NCBI RefSeq assembly: GCF_040958095.1
Contig: NC_091156.1
Span: 20,814,675 to 20,878,674 of the forward strand
DNA: 64,000 bases
Direction: 5' to 3'
Origin: Procambarus clarkii
Taxonomy: Eukaryota; Arthropoda; Malacostraca; Decapoda; Cambaridae
In this document: positions 33,726 through 43,131 of the stretch, piece by piece
How the letters are laid out: every line of letters starts with the position of its first letter
How positions within the stretch are numbered: position 1 is the stretch's first letter
Notes under the pieces: model-generated
What the model saw: only the letters and a program-made list of their open reading frames with translations
The model's database searches: none
Told to the model about the DNA's origin: nothing
Position numbers and translations under genes: made by a program

Positions 33726-34436
33726 GAAAGTGAGTACTGAGCAGTACTCAAGACGGGACAGCACCAGTGATTTGAAGAGTACAACCATTGTGATAGGATC
33801 CCTGGATTTGGAAGTTCTTGTAATCCATCCTATCACTTTTCCGGCTGTCGCAATATTTTCTTGGTTACGCTCCCTAAATGTTAGGTCGTCAGACATCATT
33901 ATTCCCAAAATCCTTTACACGTTGCTTTCCTACTATGGGAAAATTTGATTGCGTTTTGTACCCTGCATTATGTTTAAGGTTCTCATTTTTACTGTATCCG
34001 AGTACCTGGAATTTATCACTGTTAAACATAATGTTATTTTCTGCTGCCCAGTCAAAAACTTGATTAATATTTGTTTGTAGTTTTTCAATGTCTTCAGCAG
34101 AGGTAATTTTCATGCTGATTTTTGTGTCATCTGTAAAGGATGATTCAAAGCTGTGCCTTGTATTTGAGTCTATATCTGATATGAGAATAAGGAAAAGCAA
34201 TGGTGCAAGGACTGTACCCCGAGGTACAGAGCTTTTAACTGTGCTTGGACTATTTCATATGGCTGACTGTTACTCTTTGTGTTCTGTTCGACTAAAAACT
34301 GTGTATCCAACATACTACTTTACCAGTTTTTCCCATTGTCCTCATTTTGTGTGCTATCGCTCCATGGTCACATTCATCAAATGCCTTTGCGAAATCTGTG
34401 TATACCACATCTGCGTTCTACTTTCCTTCTAATGCC
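33725..34436 (-). mobile_element. LINE RT fragment inside DIRS copy D
   Basis: The minus strand reads FDKCDHGAIAHK-like sequence at the right, then VPRGTVLAPLLFLILISDID, a decayed catalytic region SSFTDDTKISMKI, the WAAENNIMFNSDKFQVLGY block and GWITRTSKSRDPITMVVLFK. It is a CR1/jockey-type RT fragment from a family other than LINE copies 1-3. Both ends are truncated inside the RT, so this is not a simple target-primed insertion. Confidence 0.75.
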
Positions 34437-35394
34437 TCAGTACCACCAGGACAGAGAATTGTATGCTATTTACACCAGGGGGGGGGCAAAAACCAAAGGC
34501 AGAATCCCCCTACCAGGCAGGAAAACAAAAAGAAAAAGAAAAAGAAAACCCCGCAAGAGGACAGCGTACCCAGGTGGATCAGAGCTGGCTGCTATGATAG
34601 GTGATAACTAGCTGCGCAGTAATTGCGCAAAGTACTGTTGCTAACTGCCTCTTACTCTAAGGTGAACAAAGATGCCAGAACACTGCAGCACACAAAGGGC
34701 GGCCGAAAGCCGAGCAGCAAACAACCAAGCAGAGGCAGAAACCAAGAACTTGTGGAAGGAGGCCCCAAGCCCCAAGAGCAGTACTTACTGGGCACCTAGG
34801 GAAGGTAACCCTAGACGCATGCAGCCCAAGTACTGAAGAATTACTCTGGCTCATGCATCCCTAAGAAGACAGCCACCACACCACACAGACACAGAGCTGA
34901 GAACCAATTCATGAGCCAGAGCACACGACTTTTGCCTAGTGCATCAGCCTCAGAACTGGGGGTTTTGGGTAGCCGGCGCGAGTTCTTGGGCTCCCCCTTC
35001 CTTTTCCTGGCTAGGGGGAAGCTGCGCAGATGGCGGTGCGGCGACGTGGTGACATGCTCATTTGCTCGTATTTGTTTGTGGAGTTCTGTCCACTAGTTTG
35101 ACTCTCGGTAGCAATTTCTTAACCTGAATAGGGGTTTGTTTTGGGATCCTTACCTTTCTGGGTGTCTGACCCAGTTGATGGCAGACAGAGTGCTTCCAAT
35201 CACACGGGGGTTTCTATAGTCCATTGCTTCTCGTGCCTCTCTGCGGGGGCCAGGTTCTGGCTCGTGGTCCCCGGTAGGCCTAAGCCATTCACACTGACTA
35301 ATGCCAAAGTCTAATATTAGCAATATCAGCCTAGATAGCTCCAGGGAGCCCAAGGGGCTCCCCTGGAGCTGGAGCTGGGGGGAGCCCAGAAAAA

Positions 35395-35640
35395 AACTGC
35401 TGAATATACTGTTTTGAAGTGCCCCTTTCTGGTAAGGCTTCAGTGGCTCCCTGAAACTAGCTTACAGACAATGTTCTTCTGAAATGAGTCACATCAACCC
35501 TAGAAGTCCTGTATAGCTTGCTGGGGACCAGAGCCAGAACCTGGCCAACTTACAAAGTCACAGTAAGCAGGGAACTGTAACCAAGAAAACATCCAGAAAA
35601 TAAGTGAAGCAATACAGACAACTGCAAGGTTCACAGAAAA
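35395..35640. mobile_element. Diverged DIRS terminal repeat
   Basis: Resembles the DIRS terminal repeat: TTCTGGTAAGGCTTCAGTGG, CTCCCTGAAACTAGCTT, and the GGGGACCAGAGCCAGAACCT block present in every copy. It is much more diverged than copies A-D and therefore probably older. Confidence 0.6.
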
Positions 35641-35734
35641 GAAATCACAAACAGCCAAACATTTCTGCAAAGGATTCACTCCAAAACTAGGTCAAACTCG
35701 TTTTAGTTATGGCTGGCCACCAACATTATTATTA

Positions 35735-36520
35735 TTAACATCTTTATTGACAAAATTAATTACAATTTTGCCTAATCTGAGAATTTAAATTAAGTCTTAT
35801 TAAAGTGAGGATAATGCTGGTATTCACTGTCACAGAGGACCGAGGGTCATACACAAGACAATAAGTCTAAACTGTAGGCCGAAGCACAGTATATATCATG
35901 GGATACAATCAATATTTTAATGTATGAATATGTGAAAACAACTTTCTATTGTGCACTGCCACACAAGGGCAGGGACAGGTTCATAAGCTTAGAAGTAATA
36001 TACATAAAAATTGTTCTTCATTCTTTAAAATGGACAAGCAAATTTTGGATAAATTGTTAGGATGTCGTCCAGAACACCTGAATCAATGAAATAGTTACAC
36101 AGTTAGTGGTACAAGAGGCCAGGAGGTCTAAAGCCTTTTACGGTTTCACATTCAACAATATAGTGTTCCAGTGAATGCATTAAAGATTATATGGAATGTA
36201 ATTTTTGCCAATGATGATAATAACTATTGTATAAAATTTGTGTGGATCCCATCCCATGTTAGAGTTGGAAAACATGACTTTGTAGATCGATTGGCCAATG
36301 AGGCTTGCAGGAAAGAAAACATTGATTATGACTTTGGACTATCTAATGCAATTATTAGAAACATACAAATTAAAGAAATTAATTCAGATTTAGAAGAACT
36401 AAGAAATGTCCAGAGACCTGAAAGCTGCAGTATTAAAAGCTATAACAACTTTTGTAATATCAGGTATTTGTATGGTCAGCACAGTAACCAGATCAGGCAA
36501 TGTGATACAGTCATTGGCCA
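35735..36520 (-). mobile_element. I/R1-like LINE with inverted 5' segment (twin-primed)
   Basis: The 3' part (35735-36170) is minus sense and encodes HYIVECETVKGFRPPGLL and DDILTIYPKFA, the same C-terminus as DDILERYKNFAPRL of the LINE at 1439. The adjacent 36171-36520 is plus sense and encodes the preceding RNase H part (VWIPSHVRVGKHDFVDRLAN). The inverted piece ends (CDTVI) close to where the 3' piece begins. Confidence 0.7.
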
Positions 36521-36661
36521 CCAACAGGTGGCAGCAGCACCACTTGGAGCTCCTGACTTCCACCTCATCATATTCTCTGTCTGGAGCTCAAAGACCATGA
36601 ATTAATGCCCATGTTAAGGGAGAGGGGAGAAAACATGGAGCCACCAAGGCCCTATCAGAAA

Positions 36662-37424
36662 GAAAGGTTTCATTACATTCAACCCTGGTTTTCTGATGGA
36701 GTTGAACAGTGGCTCCTTGCATCTAACAGAGGAAAAAACGGAACATATCAAGAAGGAGGATAGCAAAAACAACACTTAGGAAGATAAAATGTTAGGACAG
36801 GAATCTTGACCCAGGGCAGCACAAGCCTGATGAGGACCAAGAACATCGACCAGGTATCATGTTGCTACAACCCTTTTAGACCTCCAAAATCCCTGAGCCT
36901 GAATAGCAGCCCATGACATTGGCTGCCATTTGGACAAAGCTGCATACAGTATTTGTGAACATCGCAGACCTGAAAGTAGACTGCAGGCTGGCTAAACTAA
37001 ATGACACTGCAGACAACCAGGGATCAATGAACCTTGGAACAGAGAACCAAAAAAATTGGGTCAACAAACAGTGCATTCACTGAAGCAGAATGGGAGATGC
37101 ACAAATAGCGACAAACCATCGCAACCTGACAACAAACGATACACCCCTGGCCAGATAAACCTTCCATCAACGATCAAGAGATACCTCTGGAAGCAAACCC
37201 TATCATTCTTCATAAGACTACAAAACCCTTAAAAGTTTCAGTACCAGAAGCAAGGCATGGGAAGGGTGAATAAGACATCCGTACAATGAAAGCAGACAGA
37301 CAATATGAGCAGCAGCAAAAAGCGCACCAGCAGAAACACCAGCTGCTCTAATTCCCATAACCACAATAATGAGATGGGCCAACTTAGTGACAACCACACT
37401 AACACCAAACCTTAACACAAAAAA
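36662..37424 (-). mobile_element. DIRS1-like remnant G1
   Basis: Begins with an ICR-like block (GGTTTCATTACATTCAACCC, then TGGTTTTCTGATGGAG). It continues into a decayed recombinase; on the minus strand, FWFSVPRFIDPWLSAVSF echoes the WVDPVSLVPC region of other copies. It ends where G2 begins. Confidence 0.6.
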
Positions 37425-38248
37425 CCAACGTTAAGTGTAGTGAAATGCCAATTTCTGGGTGAGCCCTAGTAGCTCTTTGAGGATTTGATAGTGTGTCATA
37501 CTACTAGGTCCCCTTAGTCATGGAGTTCTATTAGCCTACTAGGGACCAGAGCCAGAACCTGGGCCCCCTTACAGAGGCACAGAGAATGGTGGCATTTATG
37601 CATCCACAGGGAAAGGCACCCAGAAAGTCAGCAAGACAAAAACCACTGTTGGCATGAAACATGACTACAGCCTCAAGAATCACCTAAAGAACTCCCCAAA
37701 CTATGAAAGCAATAACAAATTAATTAAACTAGCACCAACTTGTTCACCCCTCTTCCCCCATTCGTTTGGGGAGACAAGAGAGGCAATCTAAGGTCAGCTG
37801 GCTATTCCACCCTCAGTTCTATGATGATGCAAACCTCCCAATGACCAGGAGTATATTGCTGCTTCCTGAAACCAACTACCCACAGAGAAGGCACAAAAGG
37901 GCACTTACCAGGGAGGAGGAAGCACCACAGGTGTCAAGACTAAGTGAAGACTCTTGGCCGCAATACACAACCCAAAGCCACATGAGGGCACTGGGGTCCA
38001 AGAGACTGACAAGATTTTGGGCCGCCAGAACCCTGTTTAACCACCAAAACCCTCACCCCTTAATATCAGCCCAGGAAATATTCATGAAGACAATCAAAAG
38101 AGCAGCATATTTCCAAACAACATGGGCACAAGGATAGATGGCATGCTAACTAGACTTAATGACACTGTGAACAACCGAAGGCAAGCCTTAGAACAGGGAA
38201 CCAAGGCAACAGGATCAACCCACAAAGAATCCACCGAGGAAGCAACCT
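37425..38248 (-). mobile_element. DIRS1-like remnant G2
   Basis: Starts with a diverged 3' end (CCAACGTTAAGTGTAGTGAAATGCC...TTTCTGGGTGAGCCC) and terminal repeat, followed by CAACTACCCACAGAG and the CTTACCAGGGAGGAGG block found just inside the ICR of copies A-D, then a recombinase remnant. It is cut at 38248 by a MITE. Confidence 0.65.
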
Positions 38249-38599
38249 GTCCTCTTAAAAAGAACGTAGTTTTTGGCCGTTTGCCCGTATGGCCTAATAT
38301 GGGTGTAATTTGAAAATGAACAAAAAAAAAAAATGAAAATAAATTTGGGATTTTTTTCAACGACAGTAAGTTAAGGGTCCTCTGATAGGTTAGGTGGCAG
38401 GAAATTCTCATAAAGTTTCAAAACGGTATGAAAAACGTTAATTGAAAGTTTCCTCTTCTAAGCTTGCCGAGTAAGCCGGACGACTCAAACAGAAAACGGA
38501 ACAGTACATCACTTTTGTGAGTCGATTTCATTTCAAATTACGTCCAAATTTGGCCATAGCGTGCATACGAGCCAAAAGTGACGTTATTTTTAAGAGGAC
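38249..38599. mobile_element. MITE with long terminal inverted repeats
   Basis: 351 bp with terminal inverted repeats of about 65 bp. The left end starts GTCCTCTTAAAAAGAACGT and the right end finishes TTATTTTTAAGAGGAC. Inner matched blocks include TTTTTGGC and GTAATTTGAAAAT / ATTTCAAATTAC. There is no coding capacity. The family is not recognised and no target duplication is clear. Confidence 0.75.
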
Positions 38600-38636
38600 G
38601 GGTTGGAGGAAGAACCAGTGGCACAAAGAGCTGCCA

Positions 38637-38684
38637 GTGGATACAACACATGTCCAGTGGCAGCTAGACATGTGTTGTGTCCAG
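38637..38684. repeat. Short stem-loop
   Basis: ACAACACATGTC and GACATGTGTTGT are perfect complements; the stem extends to 16 bp with one mismatch, with a 12-nt loop. The origin is unknown. Confidence 0.6.
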
Positions 38685-38859
38685 CTTAAAGTGCCTTATT
38701 CTTGATGTACCATCAATCACTTGTTGGGGTTCTGCCTCCCTTGGAAGCAGTCGGGTAAGATGGAGATGTTGCCTACTGTTGGTTGGGGGTAGGTACTTGG
38801 ACAAGTCTGATTCTAGGGCTAATACGTTCCTGATGCAAGTTCCTTTCCTGCTTCACATC

Positions 38860-40040
38860 GCAACTACAGTATGAATAGCAAAAGGATGTTTCTGCTCAGG
38901 GTTTGCTCCTTTACCACCACAATGAGGGAGCAAACAATGACTCGTTTTGCTGGCATCTGGTCCCACAATGTGTGTGCTTTCTGGGTTGTTTCCTGTGGCC
39001 TGCAGTGGAGCTGGTTGGTTCCTCTCCCATTTTCGAGGTCGGGCCTTGTTGGTCAGTACTACTCCCCAGCACTGTCAGATTATTCCATGTTGGTTGGGCT
39101 CTGGTTTGGTAAATGTCACCATGTTCCTTTGATGGGTCAAGGTTGTTATAAGCCCCGAGTAAGACTAAGCAAATCTACATTACTTCCTTCAGGGGTGAAC
39201 AGCTTTACCCCCTGTCCAACTTTCCTCATGACCCGTTGGCCCAAATTTGTTTGCTAATACAGGCTGGAGATTGGATGGTGTCCCTGGACTTCAAGGATGC
39301 TTATTGTCATGTCCCTATACATCACTAATTCAGGACTGACTAGGTTTTGTTGTGGGGTATCAGGCTTATCACTTCAGTGTTCTACTCTTTTCTTTGACTC
39401 TGGTGCCCCTGTGAGTTTACCCAGTTAACAAAGGTCATTGTGGCCCAAGCTTCATCTCTTAGGGGTTAATGTGTTGACATATCTCAATGACTGGTTGGTG
39501 TAAGCTCCCAGACAGTCCACGTATCACCTGGCTAGGGATCTGGTTCTTTCTCAGCTCACCATGTTCAAGATCCTGGTGAACTGGAGATAGTCCCAGTTAT
39601 TTCTGTCCCAGATTTGGATTTAGCTAGGCTTCATTTAGGACTTCCTGTCAGTTTCTCTATCTCTGCCCCAAGTGGCTTCGCTCTGCCTGCATCTTCATTG
39701 CATGCTGGTGTTGAACTAGCTTCAGATGGACTCACCAGTTGGTCAAGCAGTTGTGAGGGAGCCTGAAGTTTACCTGTGTTGTCTTCCTGGGCAGGGTTCA
39801 GCTCCAGGCATTGTATCTGTTTCTCCAGTTCCACCCATTTTATTGCTCTTGGGACAGGTGGGTTTGGGCCCTGCCCTCCTTTCATCACCTCTTACTTCAC
39901 CGGCTTCCCATTCAGGCTTTTCAAGGTTCAGTCCTGTGGTCCCAACTTTCCCCATTGCTTGATGTGTTCATGGACGCCTCATCTCTGGGTTGGGGTTTTA
40001 TGACCATCACTCGCCAGGCCACCCAGGGTAAATAGTTGAG
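38860..40040 (+). mobile_element. DIRS1-like remnant H (plus strand)
   Basis: A DIRS pol remnant in the opposite orientation to the other large copies. Plus-strand frames read FLWPAVELVGSSPIF, then SLDFKDAYCHVPIHH near 39275 (RT block), GVNVLTYLNDWLV near 39463 (the YLDDWL box with the first D changed to N), and DVFMDASSLGWGFMTI near 39960 (RNase H entry). Frameshifts and stops are frequent. No terminal repeat was seen at either end. Confidence 0.75.
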
Positions 40041-40575
40041 ACCCATTCCTTTGGGCGTACAGCATGTTGCACGAGTTTGTAGTAGTGTGTTCTCATCAGA
40101 ACTGCTCAGTGGTTCAACCACTGCATAAAGATGTAGATAGTTATATATAACTTGTGTATAGAGTGAGTAATAAAAGCAAAAACTGTATTTCAGGTTATCC
40201 AAAGAATATAATATTATGCATATATTAGTGACAACGATATTTTTGTGTATGTCAATGTTCTGTAAAATTTATTTAAATTATTTCTCAAATAAAAACACTA
40301 TTGCATAACTGAAACAGTAGTTATATTAAAAAAAAAAAACAGAATCACAAAGAAGTGAGTTGCACAACAATTTCCTTTAAGCAGTGCCAGGAACAGATTA
40401 ACATGCAACAGATATACTTTACAGTATACTGTACAGGTTTGTATATTGTACTTAAACCCTGTTTTTGTCAATTATGTGTACATAAATCCAGTTATTCAGC
40501 ACAAACACTGCTTTGTGTAAACCAGTAAGTGGACCAACGAACATAAAAACATTCAAGGTGAATAAGAGTCCTTGA
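40041..40575. other. AT-rich VPS50 intron, nothing recognised
   Basis: No frame, tandem repeat or known transposon block was seen, apart from an A13 run near 40328. Confidence 0.5.
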
Positions 40576-40760
40576 TTATCTTGAGTCTTAACATGATTTC
40601 GGGGTCTTATGAGTCTCGAGTCTTATGATGATTTACTGCTAGGTGAACAGGGGCATCTGGGTGACAAACTATTTGTTTCCGCCTCCGCCGGGGATCAAAC
40701 CCGGAACCTCAGAACTATTAATCCCAAGCACTGTCCAATCAGCCGTCAGGCCCTCTGATC
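40576..40760 (-). mobile_element. tRNA-derived SINE
   Basis: On the minus strand: a tRNA-like head at about 40681-40756 with B-box GGGTTTGATCC, then the CAGTAAATCATC-type core and a degraded CCCGAAATCATGTT tail. It belongs to the same family as the SINE at 59128. Confidence 0.7.
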
Positions 40761-41547
40761 CTGTTCTCCTGCAACACTCATCACACTCCTGTTGTGTCAA
40801 TGACCCGGCTTCCTCTAAGCTCATGAAGCCAGAAGTCGCAGATACTGTACTGGTATTTGTTCTGAATTTTTTTTTCATGTAAAGTATCATTCAATAAGAA
40901 CATTTTTCTTTTTTAATAATTAATATGGGCTGAGTGAATTTTTATGATAGTCATATCAAGAGGGTTAGTAATAAACTGGTGTTGTGCATATAAAATTTAT
41001 AATCAATGGAAGTAGTAATAGCTTTATTTTTTGGAATTTGCTTGGTTTAGGTCCCACAAGGTAGGTGATGAGGGATTATAAAATATTCTGGCTACAGCTT
41101 CTCAGCTAAATCACATAAACCATCACCGATGTTCCCAACTGGCCCCCTCGAGCTGGTCATTTTGACAAAGTATTATTGCTGTACAGAATGGTACATAAAT
41201 ATTAAATATATATTTAAAGGTGTATTCAAACAACTGGGGAAGGTGGGAAGGTTAGTCATTAGCCAAGGGGGTCCTCAATAGAAATAACAGGCTCACCCAA
41301 AAAAGCCAAAAGCTGAGAAATACAAGACATGCAATTTTTTGAATCTGCTAGATGGAAACTGAAATTTGTATCAAAATTTTGGTTACTGTATAGCTTTCTA
41401 GATACTAGTGAAAAGTACATTCCAAGTTCCTGTGTTAATTTTTAATGAAAATGTTGATAAAATATAGTACTGTACGTAATTACTAACGAATATTAATTAT
41501 ATTCTTTTTAACGCACTCAGGCTAGTTGACACACGGTAGCCACTCAC
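40761..41547. other. VPS50 intron next to exon 1, nothing recognised
   Basis: AT-rich sequence without coding frames or recognised repeats. By position it is the start of the large intron after VPS50 exon 1. Confidence 0.5.
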
Positions 41548-41559
41548 CTGATTTTTTAC

Positions 41560-43131
41560 TTGGATGAGGAGCTTGGGGTAGAAATTCGTGTAAAATTCAT
41601 ATCCTTTCCTTTGAGGAATCTGTACTCCATTAACTGGTATATGGAAAATGCAGATTTTACAGGGCATGCTTCCCACCCTTCATTTTCCAAAAACATATGG
41701 AGCTCCTCCATTCTTGCTCTATGATGATTGCGAAAGTAATTAATGGATTGTTTCTTGATAGGACTCACGAAGTGTTTCAGATTTGCTACCACAGAAAGAT
41801 TCACCAACATCAATCAGTTTGTTAATGACATCTAATATTCTCAGAAAGTCATCAAATTTGAAATGAGACAGATCCGATGCTAAAATAAAAGTCCGCACTT
41901 TAGCTTGAACGTCTTGCCATATTCTGTACAGTCCGTGCTCTAATTTCTGCTTGGCATATTTCCTAGATGTAGCTACCTCAGCATCTGCCTCAGCTTCACT
42001 TGAGATGTCATCTTTGGCCACTTTCACATTGTTCTCGTGCCACTTTATGATACTTCTATAGCTTTTTAAAACATTCCACATGCACTTACTTAAATCTAAA
42101 AGACACGGAAGAAAACTCTCCTCATTTACGTACTTGCATAGATCAGAGTACTGCAGTTTGGAAAAAGATGACCCTGACCCAGTGTTACTGCCTCCACCGC
42201 TGTTGTATAGCTCCACATATCCAAGGACAATGGTAAAAGCAGAGTTATGAATGTGTGAGGTCAAATGCATATGTAACTGGTCCATTAGGGTCTGCGTCTT
42301 CCCCAGGAGACCATAGGCAATTTGAAGCTTCTCGTAATTTGCTTCATTAAAATTAGCTGCAACTCTTGCTAAAGCAACATCGAGTTGTTCCTCGGCACCT
42401 TCCAAGGTGTCCTGCAGTTTTGTGCTCAACTCTGATATACAGGTAAAGTGCTTGAATGTTGCGGCAGCTTTCTGACACTCCAGCAACAATTGTATTGCTC
42501 CTGGATAGTCCTCTGCTTTTAGCAAGCTCTGGAGTTGCACATCAGTCATCTGTAAAGTTCTTATCATTCGTAGAGATCTGATAACACTTGCAATTTTCTG
42601 TCGTTTGCTATAATTGGCAAGAATACCTAAGCTTGCAGAAGTGAACTGACTTCTACCTAGGGCTAGCTTTTTGCGGCCCTCGACACACAAGCCTACTCCT
42701 TTAATTACTTCCGTCTGTAACTCAGTCACTCTTTCCATTTCTTTACTACACTGCCCCTGCTTCTGCATGATGAGGTCAGACACCCGCCGCGACACAATCG
42801 CATGCTGCTTGCGTAGGCGTGACCTCATCCCATTAATAATATGAACATCAGCAATATCCGGAAATTTTTGCAGCTCGTGCTCACCCACATCTACATTGTC
42901 ACTCTCAAAATACAACGCTTCAATACTGTCAATGACAGCCTGCTCAGCCTCTCGGGTGAGAATGTGATCATTGAGGAGACAGGCTTTTCTCTGGAGCTGA
43001 GCTGTCACCGCCGTCCGTCCCTCAAACTCGTCTGACGTTACAAATTCTGCCGCCTGCACGGGTAACGACGGCACCTTAAGTGATATCTTTTGCTTATCAA
43101 TGAAAGACATAAGCTTTTCTTTGATATCCAT
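41560..43131 (-). CDS. VPS50: VPS50 (syndetin) large first coding exon
   Basis: Encodes the N-terminal half of VPS50, the subunit that distinguishes the EARP tethering complex (with VPS51, VPS52 and VPS53) and acts in endosomal recycling and, in invertebrates, dense-core vesicle maturation. Recognised by [97 protein letters not shown] and [11 protein letters not shown]. The start at 43131 (ACAATGG context) gives [10 protein letters not shown]; a frame open to 43212 is probably 5' UTR. At 41757-41763 one extra base shifts the frame, and homology continues in the next frame ([20 protein letters not shown]). Possible donors are GTAAAA after 41560 (keeps frame) or GTGAGT after 41548 (passes an in-frame TAA). 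About 525 codons without an intron. Confidence 0.9.

Larger units (their letters stand above)
30836..35379 (-). mobile_element. DIRS1-like element, copy D (both ends, with LINE fragment inside)
   Basis: A DIRS1-like copy on the minus strand. The 3' end at 30836 has the extension (CCAGCATCGAATGTAATGAA), but part of the outer terminal repeat is deleted (30865-30885). The ICR is at 31325-31410, recombinase 31462-32434, RNase H/RT tail 32712-33725, a LINE fragment 33725-34436, then the leader with GTAAGT at 34783-34788 and the 5' repeat 34965-35379. The 5' end has a small local duplication (CTGGAGCTGGAGCTGG). Most of the RT is missing. Confidence 0.85.
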
